Shown piece after piece: positions 43,841-52,213 of a stretch of 64,000 nucleotides of DNA; position 1 is the stretch's first letter; every line of letters starts with the position of its first letter. Location: NCBI RefSeq assembly GCF_030010215.1, contig NZ_JASCRR010000004.1:62001-126000 (forward strand), given 5' to 3'. The notes under the pieces were generated by a model. That model was given only the letters and a program-made list of their open reading frames with translations, made no database searches and was not told the DNA's origin. The stretch comes from Tianweitania sp. UT-5YL-CI-8 (GTDB lineage: Bacteria; Pseudomonadota; Alphaproteobacteria; Rhizobiales; Rhizobiaceae). The position numbers and the translations under genes were made by a program.

Positions 43841-46524
43841 TACCGCGCCGCCCGGGTCAGCAGTTTCTGATAAAACAACCCGATCCCGATCAGCACCGCG
43901 CCCAGCCCGATGAAGGACAGCGCGCGCAGCACGCCTTCGAGTTCGGACATGTCGAACAGGAAGACCTTCGCCACCGACACGACGATGAGGGCGGCAGACG
44001 CGATGCGCAGCACCTGCGACTTCATCTGCACGCCGGCAACCAGCAGCCCGACGCCCATGACCAGCCACAGTGCCGAGTAGGAATAGGTCTCCCACGGCTC
44101 CAGCCCCGCCCAACTGCCGATATATTCGCCCTTGAAAAGGCGGCGCACCGACAGCGTCGCATAGGCGAAGACCAGCAGCGAAGCCACGCCCGCCAGGATC
44201 CCCGAATACCATTTCGGCCGCTTGTCGCGCGCATACCAGGCCAGTCCCGCGGCGGCCACGGCCGGCAGCAGATAGCCCAGCAACAGCAGGTTGAAAACCG
44301 GTATCCGCCCGGTCGATTCTCCCGTGAAAAGAGGGTTGAGCAGCCCGAAATGCTGGATCGCGATGAACGCGGCCGAGACCACGCCCATGCCGAGCGACCC
44401 GTAGCGCAGCACCGAACTTGGCGAGCGCATGTCGAGCGAGACCATGATGCCGCCGCTGCCCAGCGCCAGCAGCGTGTAGATCGCCTGCTCTGCAAGCGTC
44501 GGCGCGCTCGAGGCGATGACGCCGCCGTTCATCGCATGCCGCACCAGCATCGCTATCGTCAGCAGCGACAGAAGTGCTGTCGCCGCCTCCATGATCAGAC
44601 GCGGGCGTCCGTCAGTGGTGCGCCGGAGCTGCCAGGCGGCAGCGAAGAAGGCGAGCGCCGGGACGCCATAGCCGAATAGCAGCCAGTTGAAGACCGGCGT
44701 GGTCGACAGCCGGTCCGCGCCGACGATGGTCGGGTCGAGCGCAATGCGGCCGATGACCACGACCGCGAGCGCAGCACTCAGCCAGCCCAGCACCGGATAG
44801 GCGCGCTGCCGTGTGGCAAGCGCCGGCACCGCCGCAAGCACGCCACAGAACACGGTGGTCAAGCCCGAACCGAAGGCCATGTGCAGCATGACAATAGCTG
44901 CCACGGCCGCCCCGCCCAGGGCGATGGAGACGGCTACGCCGCCCGACAACGGCGGATGCTCATTGCGCGCGACCCACTCTCCGCCGCCGGCAAAGGCCAG
45001 CACCAGCACCAGCATGGCGGCGGCATAGAACAGGTCGCGGTCGATGTTGCCGAAGCCGAGCCACAGGCAGGTGGCGACCGCGAATGGCGCGATCACCGCC
45101 CAGGACGACCAGTTGGCGGCAAACAGCGGCTGTGCCGCCACCATCCGCCGCGCGCTCCAGAAGCCGGCGGCCAGGAAGACCGCGCCGAACAACAGGCCGA
45201 ACCAGCGCAGGCTCTCGCCCATGGCGAGATAGGCCGACCCGCCGACCAGCGTGTCCACCGCCGGCGACACGCCGCCCAGCACATAGCGCAGATAGATCAG
45301 CACCACGGCCGCACCCGCGCCGTGCAGCAAGGGCAGAGCTCGGCCACGATAGAGCGCGCCGGCAACCATCGCCACGATCAGAACGGCAGCACCCAGCGGG
45401 CTCAGCAGGCTGACTGCGCGGTTGTCGATGAAGAGTGAAATGGCCGCCAGCGCGAGCAGGAAGGCCACGGCGATGGACGGCGCGTCCGGCTTGCTCGGTA
45501 CGGCGAACGGCTCGCGCCGCGTCAGCCACACGCCCAGCAGCAGCCCCAGGCTGACCAGCGTCATGAACAGAACGGCGGGTACGGAAAGGGCTGCCGCATT
45601 GCCGATATAGAGCAGCGTCCAGAGACCGGTGCCGACAAAGGCCGCCGCCATGAGGGAGGACCAGCTGCGCATACGCGCAATGACCGCCGTCGCCGCCAGT
45701 ACGATCGCCAGATAGCCGAACAGCGCCCAGACATTGGGTGCCTGCGAATCGACCAGCATCGGCGTGACGAAGGAGCCGAGCAGGCCGACGCCGGCCAGCG
45801 CCCTGCCATGCACCAGGGAGGCGGCTATGGTGGCGACGCCGATCAGGCCCAGCAGCAGAAAAGCCGGCGCCGGGCCGATGAAGCCGTAGACGCCATATGC
45901 GGCATAGACCACGCCGAACAAAGTGAACGCGCCCGCCGCCGTCAGGATGGCGGGAATATAGGCCGCCGCGGCACCCTGCACGGGCACCTTGAAGCCGGTG
46001 CGGCGGATGAACTCGCCGCCGCCGATCAGCACAAGGCCGAACAAGGCTGCCAGTGTCAGCCGCGCGGCGGGTCCGAAATAGCCGGCCTCGATGGAATAAC
46101 GCACGAGAAACACACCACCGAGTGCCAGCGCCACGCCGCCGACCCATACCGCCCAGCGGGTGCCGAGCGCTGTTTCGATATCCGGCCTGGCGGCAACCTT
46201 TTCGGGTGGGACCGCTGCCGCAGCCGCCTGATCCCAAGGGCCTTCGGCAATGGGTTCGGCTGCGCTCACCGCGTCGGGATCGTGCGCCAGAACCGGTGCT
46301 TCGGCTTCCAACAGCGAAGGCTCTTGAGCGTCGATGACTTCAGGCGTTAGCGCTTCGACAGCCTTTGCCTCCTCCACGGTCGGCTTGGCAGCAATCGCAC
46401 CCGACAGCACCAGGCTTCTCAGCGCGCCGAGTTCGCGTTCCAGAAGGCCGACGCGGGCGCGCAGGCGCAACACCAGAACCAAAGGCACAAGAACGAGGAT
46501 GAAGCCGATCAGGCCTTCGAACAT
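43840..46524 (-). CDS. DUF2339 polytopic membrane protein
   Basis: 894 residues. An N-terminal helix and coiled region with Glu/Ala-rich spacer (about 1-120) precede more than twenty predicted membrane helices. GTRWAVWVGGVALALGGVFLVRYSIEAGYFGPAARL is the defining DUF2339 stretch. Function unknown; located in the inner membrane. The convergent repeat at its 3' end overlaps its stop. Upstream neighbour is the thioesterase gene with an 11-base gap to 46536, on the same strand. Confidence 0.9.
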   Translation of the reverse strand: MFEGLIGFILVLVPLVLVLRLRARVGLLERELGALRSLVLSGAIAAKPTVEEAKAVEALTPEVIDAQEPSLLEAEAPVLAHDPDAVSAAEPIAEGPWDQAAAAAVPPEKVAARPDIETALGTRWAVWVGGVALALGGVFLVRYSIEAGYFGPAARLTLAALFGLVLIGGGEFIRRTGFKVPVQGAAAAYIPAILTAAGAFTLFGVVYAAYGVYGFIGPAPAFLLLGLIGVATIAASLVHGRALAGVGLLGSFVTPMLVDSQAPNVWALFGYLAIVLAATAVIARMRSWSSLMAAAFVGTGLWTLLYIGNAAALSVPAVLFMTLVSLGLLLGVWLTRREPFAVPSKPDAPSIAVAFLLALAAISLFIDNRAVSLLSPLGAAVLIVAMVAGALYRGRALPLLHGAGAAVVLIYLRYVLGGVSPAVDTLVGGSAYLAMGESLRWFGLLFGAVFLAAGFWSARRMVAAQPLFAANWSSWAVIAPFAVATCLWLGFGNIDRDLFYAAAMLVLVLAFAGGGEWVARNEHPPLSGGVAVSIALGGAAVAAIVMLHMAFGSGLTTVFCGVLAAVPALATRQRAYPVLGWLSAALAVVVIGRIALDPTIVGADRLSTTPVFNWLLFGYGVPALAFFAAAWQLRRTTDGRPRLIMEAATALLSLLTIAMLVRHAMNGGVIASSAPTLAEQAIYTLLALGSGGIMVSLDMRSPSSVLRYGSLGMGVVSAAFIAIQHFGLLNPLFTGESTGRIPVFNLLLLGYLLPAVAAAGLAWYARDKRPKWYSGILAGVASLLVFAYATLSVRRLFKGEYIGSWAGLEPWETYSYSALWLVMGVGLLVAGVQMKSQVLRIASAALIVVSVAKVFLFDMSELEGVLRALSFIGLGAVLIGIGLFYQKLLTRAAR

Positions 46525-46535
46525 GGCAGCGCCCC

Positions 46536-47054
46536 TCAGCGTGCGGCAAGCCTCCCGATCGGGAAGATGGAGCAGGTCTCGGTGCCGAAGGCGAGCAGCT
46601 TGCCGCCGCCGTCCTTCAGCGTCGCTTCCGAGACCGCAAGCGTGCGCCCCTTATGGATCACCCTGCCCTCGCAGACAACCTCGCCGGTTTTGGGCGAAAT
46701 CGGCCGGATCAGGTTCACCTTGAACTCGGCGGTGGTGTAGGCCTCGCCTTTGTCGAGCATGGAATGCACCGCGCACCCCAGCGCGGAATCGAGCAGCGTC
46801 GCGGCCCAGCCGCCATGCACCCCGCCAAGCGGATTGAGATGCTGCGCGCCGGGAAGCCCGCGAAACACGACCCTGCCCTCGTCCGCTTCGGTCAGCCCGA
46901 AATTCATCACCGCCGAGATCGGCGGCGCAGGATAGAGCCCCGCTATCAGCCGCCGCAGCATCTCCAGGCCTGTATAGGTCTCGACATCCTCATGCGGAAT
47001 GGTGCCGAGCCCGAGGCGGGACACATAGCCGGGGAACAGTTCGACTTCGCTCAT
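46536..47054 (-). CDS. PaaI-family hotdog thioesterase
   Basis: 172 residues from the ATG at 47054. [27 protein letters not shown] has the hotdog HGG core, followed by [13 protein letters not shown] and [17 protein letters not shown]. Hydrolyses an acyl-CoA; substrate unknown. The ATG overlaps the recO stop by 4 bases, so the two are translationally coupled. Confidence 0.9.
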   Translation of the reverse strand: MSEVELFPGYVSRLGLGTIPHEDVETYTGLEMLRRLIAGLYPAPPISAVMNFGLTEADEGRVVFRGLPGAQHLNPLGGVHGGWAATLLDSALGCAVHSMLDKGEAYTTAEFKVNLIRPISPKTGEVVCEGRVIHKGRTLAVSEATLKDGGGKLLAFGTETCSIFPIGRLAAR

Positions 47055-47812
47055 GCAGCACTCTCTCCGTGGTGGGGGGCAGGCGCGGCATGATGCCTGC
47101 GCAGCGCCGTCAGAAAGCCGGCCCGCGCATCGGGTTGCTGCATGCCGCGCGGTTCGTAGACGTGGCGGGTGAAGAAGAACGCCGTCAGCCGGAATGCGTC
47201 CTCGACATCGTTCAGCGCAGCACCCCGCCCCGCGGTGACGGCAAGAAACCCGGGCAGCGCCAGCATCCTGTCGCGCCACGGCTCGCCCGCTGCTCGCGAG
47301 ACGGCGCGGCCGGATTTCGGCGATACATAGACCAGATCCTGCCGCGAGCCGGTCGCCGCGCATTCATGCAGATCGAGGCCGAAGCCAAGCTCCTCCAGCA
47401 CCATCAGCTCGAACCGGACCATCAGTTCGCCGGCGAGATGCGGGTCGTCGAGATGCGCCAGCATCACCGACAGCGTTTCATAAAGTGCCGCATGCGGATC
47501 GCGCTCGGGCAGAAGCCGCAGATGCGCGGCCAGCGTCTGCAGGCCATAGACAGCGACCGCGCTGTCGATCAGCCGCGCGGCGTTCGATTCCAGCGATTCC
47601 GCCTGGAACAGTCCGAGATGCTCGTCCAGCCGCGCCCGCCAGATCAGCTCGACGCGGTTTCCCGGCTGCAGCAGCGGCTGCTGCCGACGCGACCGTCCTC
47701 CCTTGACCATGCCGAGATGGCGGCCATGCGCGCGCGTCATGACCTCCAGTATCGCACTGGTTTCGCCATGCCTGCGGGTGCCGAGGATGATTCCTTCGTC
47801 GCGCCATTCCAT
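47051..47812 (-). CDS. recO: DNA repair protein RecO
   Basis: Helps RecR load RecA on single-stranded DNA. 253 residues. [27 protein letters not shown] and HLGMVKGG form the OB domain; the C-terminal helical domain follows, without the zinc cysteines seen in some species. In relatives it follows era directly; here the BrnT-BrnA pair and a repeat fragment intervene. Confidence 0.94.
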   Translation of the reverse strand: MEWRDEGIILGTRRHGETSAILEVMTRAHGRHLGMVKGGRSRRQQPLLQPGNRVELIWRARLDEHLGLFQAESLESNAARLIDSAVAVYGLQTLAAHLRLLPERDPHAALYETLSVMLAHLDDPHLAGELMVRFELMVLEELGFGLDLHECAATGSRQDLVYVSPKSGRAVSRAAGEPWRDRMLALPGFLAVTAGRGAALNDVEDAFRLTAFFFTRHVYEPRGMQQPDARAGFLTALRRHHAAPAPHHGESAA

Positions 47813-47870
47813 CTCCGAAGCCTTTCACGGCGCGGAAGGCAAAATCAAGGTCGCTTTGCCGACGCTAATC

Positions 47871-47898
47871 TTGTTTTTCTATGCTGCCAGCCTATTTT
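47871..47898 (+). promoter_or_regulatory. Candidate brnTA promoter
   Basis: TTGTTT (47871-47876), 16-base spacer, TATTTT (47893-47898), about 16 bases before the brnT start. Both boxes are AT-rich in otherwise GC-rich DNA. Confidence 0.35.
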
Positions 47899-47914
47899 TG
47901 GTGTACGAATAATC

Positions 47915-48163
47915 ATGAAGATCGTTTGGGATGAGCCGAAGCGGAAACACAATCTGGCTAAACATGGGCTGGACTTTGGTGATTTGTCCTTCGCGTTCTT
48001 CCTGTCCGCAACGATTGAGCCCGCGAAGGAGAACCGCTTTCTTGCCATTGGCGAACTCGACGGTCAGATCGTTTTAGCCGTCGTCTTCAAGCCGCTCGGT
48101 TCGGAAGCTCTTTCCATCATCTCCATGCGCCGCGCCAGTCACGGTGAAAGGAACCGGCTATGA
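47915..48163 (+). CDS. brnT: BrnT-type toxin
   Basis: 82-residue ribonuclease of the RelE-like BrnT family. MKIVWDEPKRKHNLAKHGLDFGD at the N-terminus, ENRFLAIGELDGQIVLAVVF in the middle and IISMRRASHGERNR at the end are diagnostic. Intact. The toxin precedes the antitoxin, as in other BrnTA loci, and its stop overlaps the brnA ATG (ATGA). Confidence 0.92.
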   Translation: MKIVWDEPKRKHNLAKHGLDFGDLSFAFFLSATIEPAKENRFLAIGELDGQIVLAVVFKPLGSEALSIISMRRASHGERNRL

Positions 48164-48597
48164 CCAAAAAATGGCCCAGCTTTGTCACAAAGGACCTTCG
48201 CGACACCCCTGAAGACGAGGCTGAGATGCACCGTCGATGGGAGACTTATAATCGTGAGATGCAGGCGATCATATCCGCCGGCGGCGTCCATCTGGACGCC
48301 GACGGCTGGTGGGTGGACGATGCAACCGGGGCGTTGATCGGTCCTGACCCTGAAATCGAACGCCCGCTGAGAGCGGAGGAGCTTGCAGATGCGAAGCCAC
48401 TCAAGGAAGTGTTGCCGGACCTTTACGAAAGCCTCCAGCGTGCTCGTGGTCGGCCAAAGGTCGAGAAGCCGAAGCAGGCAGTAACCTTGCGGCTTGATCC
48501 CGATACGTTGGCATTTTTTAAAGAGGGCGGTCCGGACTGGCGCAGCAGGATGGCAGAGACTTTGGACGATGCAAGCCGGACAAAGAAGTCAGCATGA
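48160..48597 (+). CDS. brnA: BrnA-type antitoxin, long form
   Basis: 145 residues. The C-terminal RGRPKVEKPKQAVTLRLDPDTLAFFKEGG and WRSRMAETL is the BrnA ribbon-helix-helix. The N-terminal 90 residues (TYNREMQAIISAGGVHLDADGWWVDDATGAL) are longer than in most BrnA proteins and would contact BrnT. Presumed to autorepress the operon. Confidence 0.9.
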   Translation: MTKKWPSFVTKDLRDTPEDEAEMHRRWETYNREMQAIISAGGVHLDADGWWVDDATGALIGPDPEIERPLRAEELADAKPLKEVLPDLYESLQRARGRPKVEKPKQAVTLRLDPDTLAFFKEGGPDWRSRMAETLDDASRTKKSA

Positions 48598-48656
48598 GCG
48601 TGATGAACAGGTTGCGGCTCGTCAACGCTCGGATCCACCCTTCTGGGAAATGACGC

Positions 48657-48690
48657 GCGGGGGAGATGTCCGGCAGGACAGAAGGGGCGC
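48657..48690. repeat. Single-arm fragment of the A/B palindromic repeat
   Basis: Contains GGGGAGATGTCCGGCAGGAC followed by AGAAGGGGCGC, matching one arm of copy B; the partner arm is missing. It lies between brnA and era, on the side where the synteny with recO is broken. Confidence 0.7.
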
Positions 48691-48730
48691 TTCGCATGAA
48701 AACACCGCCAAGCGCCGGCTCCATGTCACC

Positions 48731-49645
48731 TCACTTCGGGAAATCCAGCCCCATCTCGCGATAACGTTCGGGATCGTCGCCCCAGTTCTCGCGCACCTTG
48801 ACGAACAGGAACAGGTGAACCGTCTGCTCCAGGATGTCGCCGATCTCCTTGCGGGCGGATTGGCCGATGGCGCGGATGGTTTCGCCCTTGTGGCCCAGCA
48901 CGATCTTCTTCTGGCTGTCGCGCTCGACATAGATGACCTGTTCGATGCGCACCGAGCCGTCCTTCTTCTCTTCCCACTTTTCCGTCTCGACGTGGGAGGA
49001 GTAGGGCAATTCCTGATGCAGGCGCAGATACAGCTTTTCGCGCGTGATCTCGGCGGCGAGCTGGCGCATCGGCAAGTCGGAGATCTGGTCTTCCGGATAA
49101 TACCACGGACCGAGCGGCAGTTCGGACGCCAGATAGTCGAGCAAATCCTTGCAACCCGAACCGGTCAGCGCCGAGACCATGAAGGTGCGCTTGAACGGCA
49201 CGCGCTCGTTGGCCGTCTGCGCCAGCGTCAAAAGCGCTTCGGGCCGCACCCGGTCAACCTTGTTGAGGATCAGCACCATCTGCTGGCGCACGTCCTTGAG
49301 CCGTTCGAGGATCGCATCGGCGTCGCCCTTGATGCCGCGTTCGGCATCGATCAGCACCAGCACCACGTCTGCATCGCGCGCGCCGCCCCAGGCCGTCGTC
49401 ACCATCGCCTCGTCGAGACGGCGGCGCGGCCTGAAGATGCCGGGCGTATCGACGAAGACGATCTGCGCGGTGTTATGGGTGGCAATGCCCCGCACGATGG
49501 CGCGCGTGGTCTGCACCTTGTGGGTGACGATTGAAACCTTAGCGCCGACAAGCTTGTTGACCAGCGTCGACTTGCCGGCATTCGGAGCGCCGATGAGCGC
49601 GACGAAACCCGAGCGGGTGGTCGCCTGTTCCGGCTGTTCTGTCAC
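48731..49645 (-). CDS. era: GTPase Era
   Basis: Essential GTPase for 30S assembly; binds the 3' end of 16S rRNA. 304 residues. GAPNAGKST (about 19-27), DTPGIF, NKVD, and a C-terminal KH domain with KIVLGHKGETIRAIGQSARK. The GTG at 49643-49645 is used because it overlaps the rnc stop (GTGA) and homologues begin there. Confidence 0.96.
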   Translation of the reverse strand: MTEQPEQATTRSGFVALIGAPNAGKSTLVNKLVGAKVSIVTHKVQTTRAIVRGIATHNTAQIVFVDTPGIFRPRRRLDEAMVTTAWGGARDADVVLVLIDAERGIKGDADAILERLKDVRQQMVLILNKVDRVRPEALLTLAQTANERVPFKRTFMVSALTGSGCKDLLDYLASELPLGPWYYPEDQISDLPMRQLAAEITREKLYLRLHQELPYSSHVETEKWEEKKDGSVRIEQVIYVERDSQKKIVLGHKGETIRAIGQSARKEIGDILEQTVHLFLFVKVRENWGDDPERYREMGLDFPK

Positions 49646-50364
49646 GATACGATGTCCTCGTTTTTCCAGACGCCCTCGCGCAGCAGGATTGCCGCGGCCG
49701 CTGCCTGCTCTGCTTCGCGCTTGGAGCGCCCCTCGCCCAGTCCGGGCGGAAACTTTCCCACCTTCACCTCCACGGTGAAAACCGGGTCGTGGTCGGGTCC
49801 GTTGCGACCGGTGATCGCATAGGTCGGCGTCACCGCCGCCGCCTGGTGCGCCCATTCCTGCAATTCGGTCTTGGGGTCGCGGCGGGCCGCACCCGCTGCC
49901 TTGGCGCGCGGCTTCCAATATGTGTGGATGAAGGCGCGGGCAGCCTCGATGCCGCCGTCGAGATAGAGCACCGCGATCAGCGATTCCAGCGCGTCGGCAC
50001 GCAAATTCACCAGCTTGCGTTCGGCCAGGCTGCGCACTTCGCTGCCGGCCCGGATCAGTTCGGGAAGGCCGATCTCGTCGGCAATCGCCGCCAGCGCTTC
50101 CGCATTGACCAGCGCGTTGAGCCGGCGCGACAGCTCGCCCTCGGCAGCGTCGGGGAACCCTTCCAGCAGCATGTCGGCCACCATCAGCCCGAGCACGCGG
50201 TCGCCCAAAAACTCGAAGCGCTCGTAATCGACGCCGGCATGCGCGCTGCGCGCACTGCCGTGGGTCAGCGCACGCTGCAGCCGCTTTGGGTCGTTGAACA
50301 CGTGTCCCGTGCGCTCGGCGAGGATGTCGGCAAGCTCGGTCGCTGTCAGCCGTTTCGCTGTCAT
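49642..50364 (-). CDS. rnc: Ribonuclease III
   Basis: Cleaves double-stranded RNA in rRNA and mRNA processing. 240 residues. Catalytic signature ERFEFLGDRVLGLMVADMLL, second acidic cluster in ADALESLIAVLYLDGG, and a C-terminal dsRNA-binding domain (DPKTELQEWAHQ ... SKREAEQAAAAAIL). Lies between lepB and era; 4-base overlap with era. Confidence 0.97.
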   Translation of the reverse strand: MTAKRLTATELADILAERTGHVFNDPKRLQRALTHGSARSAHAGVDYERFEFLGDRVLGLMVADMLLEGFPDAAEGELSRRLNALVNAEALAAIADEIGLPELIRAGSEVRSLAERKLVNLRADALESLIAVLYLDGGIEAARAFIHTYWKPRAKAAGAARRDPKTELQEWAHQAAAVTPTYAITGRNGPDHDPVFTVEVKVGKFPPGLGEGRSKREAEQAAAAAILLREGVWKNEDIVS

Positions 50365-50367
50365 GCC

Positions 50368-51114
50368 TTATCTTACGACATTCAGCAGGCGCGATGCACG
50401 CAGATCCGACGGCCAGTTCCAGATCGCCAGCGGGCTCGACTTGTCGGCTATGGAGAAGAAGATGATGTTGGCGCGGCCGACGAGGTTTTCAGCTGGCACG
50501 AAGCCGAAGACGCGGCCGTCGGACGAGTTGTCGCGATTGTCGCCCATCATGAAGAAGTTGCCCTCGGGCACGACGAATTCGCGCGTGTTGTCGAAGGAGC
50601 CGTTCGGCGTCAGGTCCAGCGTATCGTAGGACACGCCGTTGGGCAGCGTCTCGCGATAGACGTCGACCGGGCGATTTTCCTCTGTGACGTCGGGATTGTT
50701 GATCTCGCCGACCTTCTCGCGTTTGACCGCTTCGCCGTTGATGTAAAGCACGCCCTCGCGCATCTGCACACGGTCGCCCGGCAGGCCGATCACGCGCTTG
50801 ATATAGTCGAGCGAAGGGTCGGGCGGATACTTGAACACGGCGACATCGCCGCGCTCGGGATCGCTGCCGAAGATGCGTCCCGAAAACAGGTTGGGCGAGA
50901 ACGGCAGCGAATAGTGCGAATATCCATAGGCCCATTTGGTCACGAACAGATAATCGCCCTCCAGAAGCGTTGGGCGCATCGAGCCGGAGGGAATCGAAAA
51001 CGGCTGGAACAGCAGCGTGCGGATCACCAGAGCGAGCAGCAGGGCCTGCACGATGACGCTGACGGTCTCGCCGAGGCCACCCGATTTCTTCTGCGTTTTC
51101 TCAGCCACGCTCAT
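50368..51114 (-). CDS. lepB: Signal peptidase I
   Basis: Cleaves signal peptides at the periplasmic face. 248 residues with one N-terminal membrane helix (about 18-36). The nucleophile is S45 in IPSGSMRPTL and the general base K106 in YIKRVIGLPGD; GDNRDNSSDGRVFG is the third conserved box. 3 bases upstream of rnc, in operon. Confidence 0.96.
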   Translation of the reverse strand: MSVAEKTQKKSGGLGETVSVIVQALLLALVIRTLLFQPFSIPSGSMRPTLLEGDYLFVTKWAYGYSHYSLPFSPNLFSGRIFGSDPERGDVAVFKYPPDPSLDYIKRVIGLPGDRVQMREGVLYINGEAVKREKVGEINNPDVTEENRPVDVYRETLPNGVSYDTLDLTPNGSFDNTREFVVPEGNFFMMGDNRDNSSDGRVFGFVPAENLVGRANIIFFSIADKSSPLAIWNWPSDLRASRLLNVVR

Positions 51115-51198
51115 CTCATTCTCGATTTCAGTCGCGTTGATATACGGGGTTGGCGCGCGCAGGGCAACGCCTCAACATGCGCTGCACCAATCGCAGGA

Positions 51199-51609
51199 TC
51201 ATGGCGCTTGTTCGACGGGCAGAGCCTCGATGATCACGAATGCTTGCGCGAGCGGAAAATCGTCGGTTATCGTCAGGTGCACCACCGCGCTGTGGCCTCC
51301 CGGAAGCATCGAGCGCAGCCGCGTCGCAGCCCCGCCCGACAGTTCCATGGTCGGCCGCCCGCCGGGCAGATTGACCACCCCCATGTCGCGCCAGAACACC
51401 CCGTCGGAGATGCCGGAGCCGAGCGCCTTGGAGCAGGCCTCCTTGGCGGCAAAGCGCTTGGCATAGGATGCCGCCCTGCCCCTGCGGCCTTCGGACTTGG
51501 CCTGTTCGACATCGGTGAAGATGCGCTGGATGAAACGGTCGCCATAGCGCTCCAGCGAGCGCTCGATGCGGCGGATGTCGATCAGGTCGCTGCCGATGCC
51601 CAGGATCAT
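51199..51609 (-). CDS. acpS: Holo-ACP synthase
   Basis: Transfers 4'-phosphopantetheine from CoA to AcpP. 136 residues. D8 in GIGSDLIDI and the Glu of [14 protein letters not shown] bind Mg2+. Standard length. 84 bases upstream of lepB and 7 bases after pyrE. Confidence 0.96.
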   Translation of the reverse strand: MILGIGSDLIDIRRIERSLERYGDRFIQRIFTDVEQAKSEGRRGRAASYAKRFAAKEACSKALGSGISDGVFWRDMGVVNLPGGRPTMELSGGAATRLRSMLPGGHSAVVHLTITDDFPLAQAFVIIEALPVEQAP

Positions 51610-51616
51610 GCCGTGC

Positions 51617-52195
51617 TCAAATGTTCCGGCTGCCGGGCTTCACGGCCGGCAGGGCTGCGAGTTCCGGCGGCAGCGCGTCGGCCGGATAGGCCGGAACCTC
51701 GTATTCGGCGAGTGCTACCAAAGGCACGCCGACATCGCTCTTGCCGGCCGAACGGTCGATGATGCAGGCAGCCGCCACGACCTTGGCGCCCAGCGCCTGC
51801 AAACATTCGATGGTCTCGCGGATCGACAGGCCGGTGGTGACGATGTCCTCAACGATGACCACGCGGGCGCCCTGTTCGATCTCGAAGCGGCGCAGGCGGA
51901 ATGTGCCCTGTTCGCGCTCGACCCAGATTGCCGGCACGCCCAGATGCCGCGACGTCTCATAGGCCGGGATCAAGCCGCCGATTGCGGGGCCGACGACATA
52001 GTCGATCTTGCCGGGCACCTGTTCCCTGATCTTTTCAGCCAGCGCCCTGCACAGCGTCTCGGTCTTGTCGGCATGCATGAACACGCGCGCCTTCTGCAAA
52101 AAGACCGGGCTGCGCAGGCCGGACGTCAGGATAAAATGCCCTTCCAGCACAGCGCCCGCATCGCGAAAAATTTCCAGCACCTCGTCGGTGTTCAT
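51617..52195 (-). CDS. pyrE: Orotate phosphoribosyltransferase
   Basis: Makes orotidine monophosphate from orotate and PRPP. 192 residues. PRPP-binding [14 protein letters not shown] and the [19 protein letters not shown] region are typical. An ATG two codons upstream (52201) is possible; I use [10 protein letters not shown]. Placed between rsh and acpS as usual in Rhizobiales. Confidence 0.95.
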   Translation of the reverse strand: MNTDEVLEIFRDAGAVLEGHFILTSGLRSPVFLQKARVFMHADKTETLCRALAEKIREQVPGKIDYVVGPAIGGLIPAYETSRHLGVPAIWVEREQGTFRLRRFEIEQGARVVIVEDIVTTGLSIRETIECLQALGAKVVAAACIIDRSAGKSDVGVPLVALAEYEVPAYPADALPPELAALPAVKPGSRNI

Positions 52196-52213
52196 CGGCA
52201 ACCTGTCCCCTCG

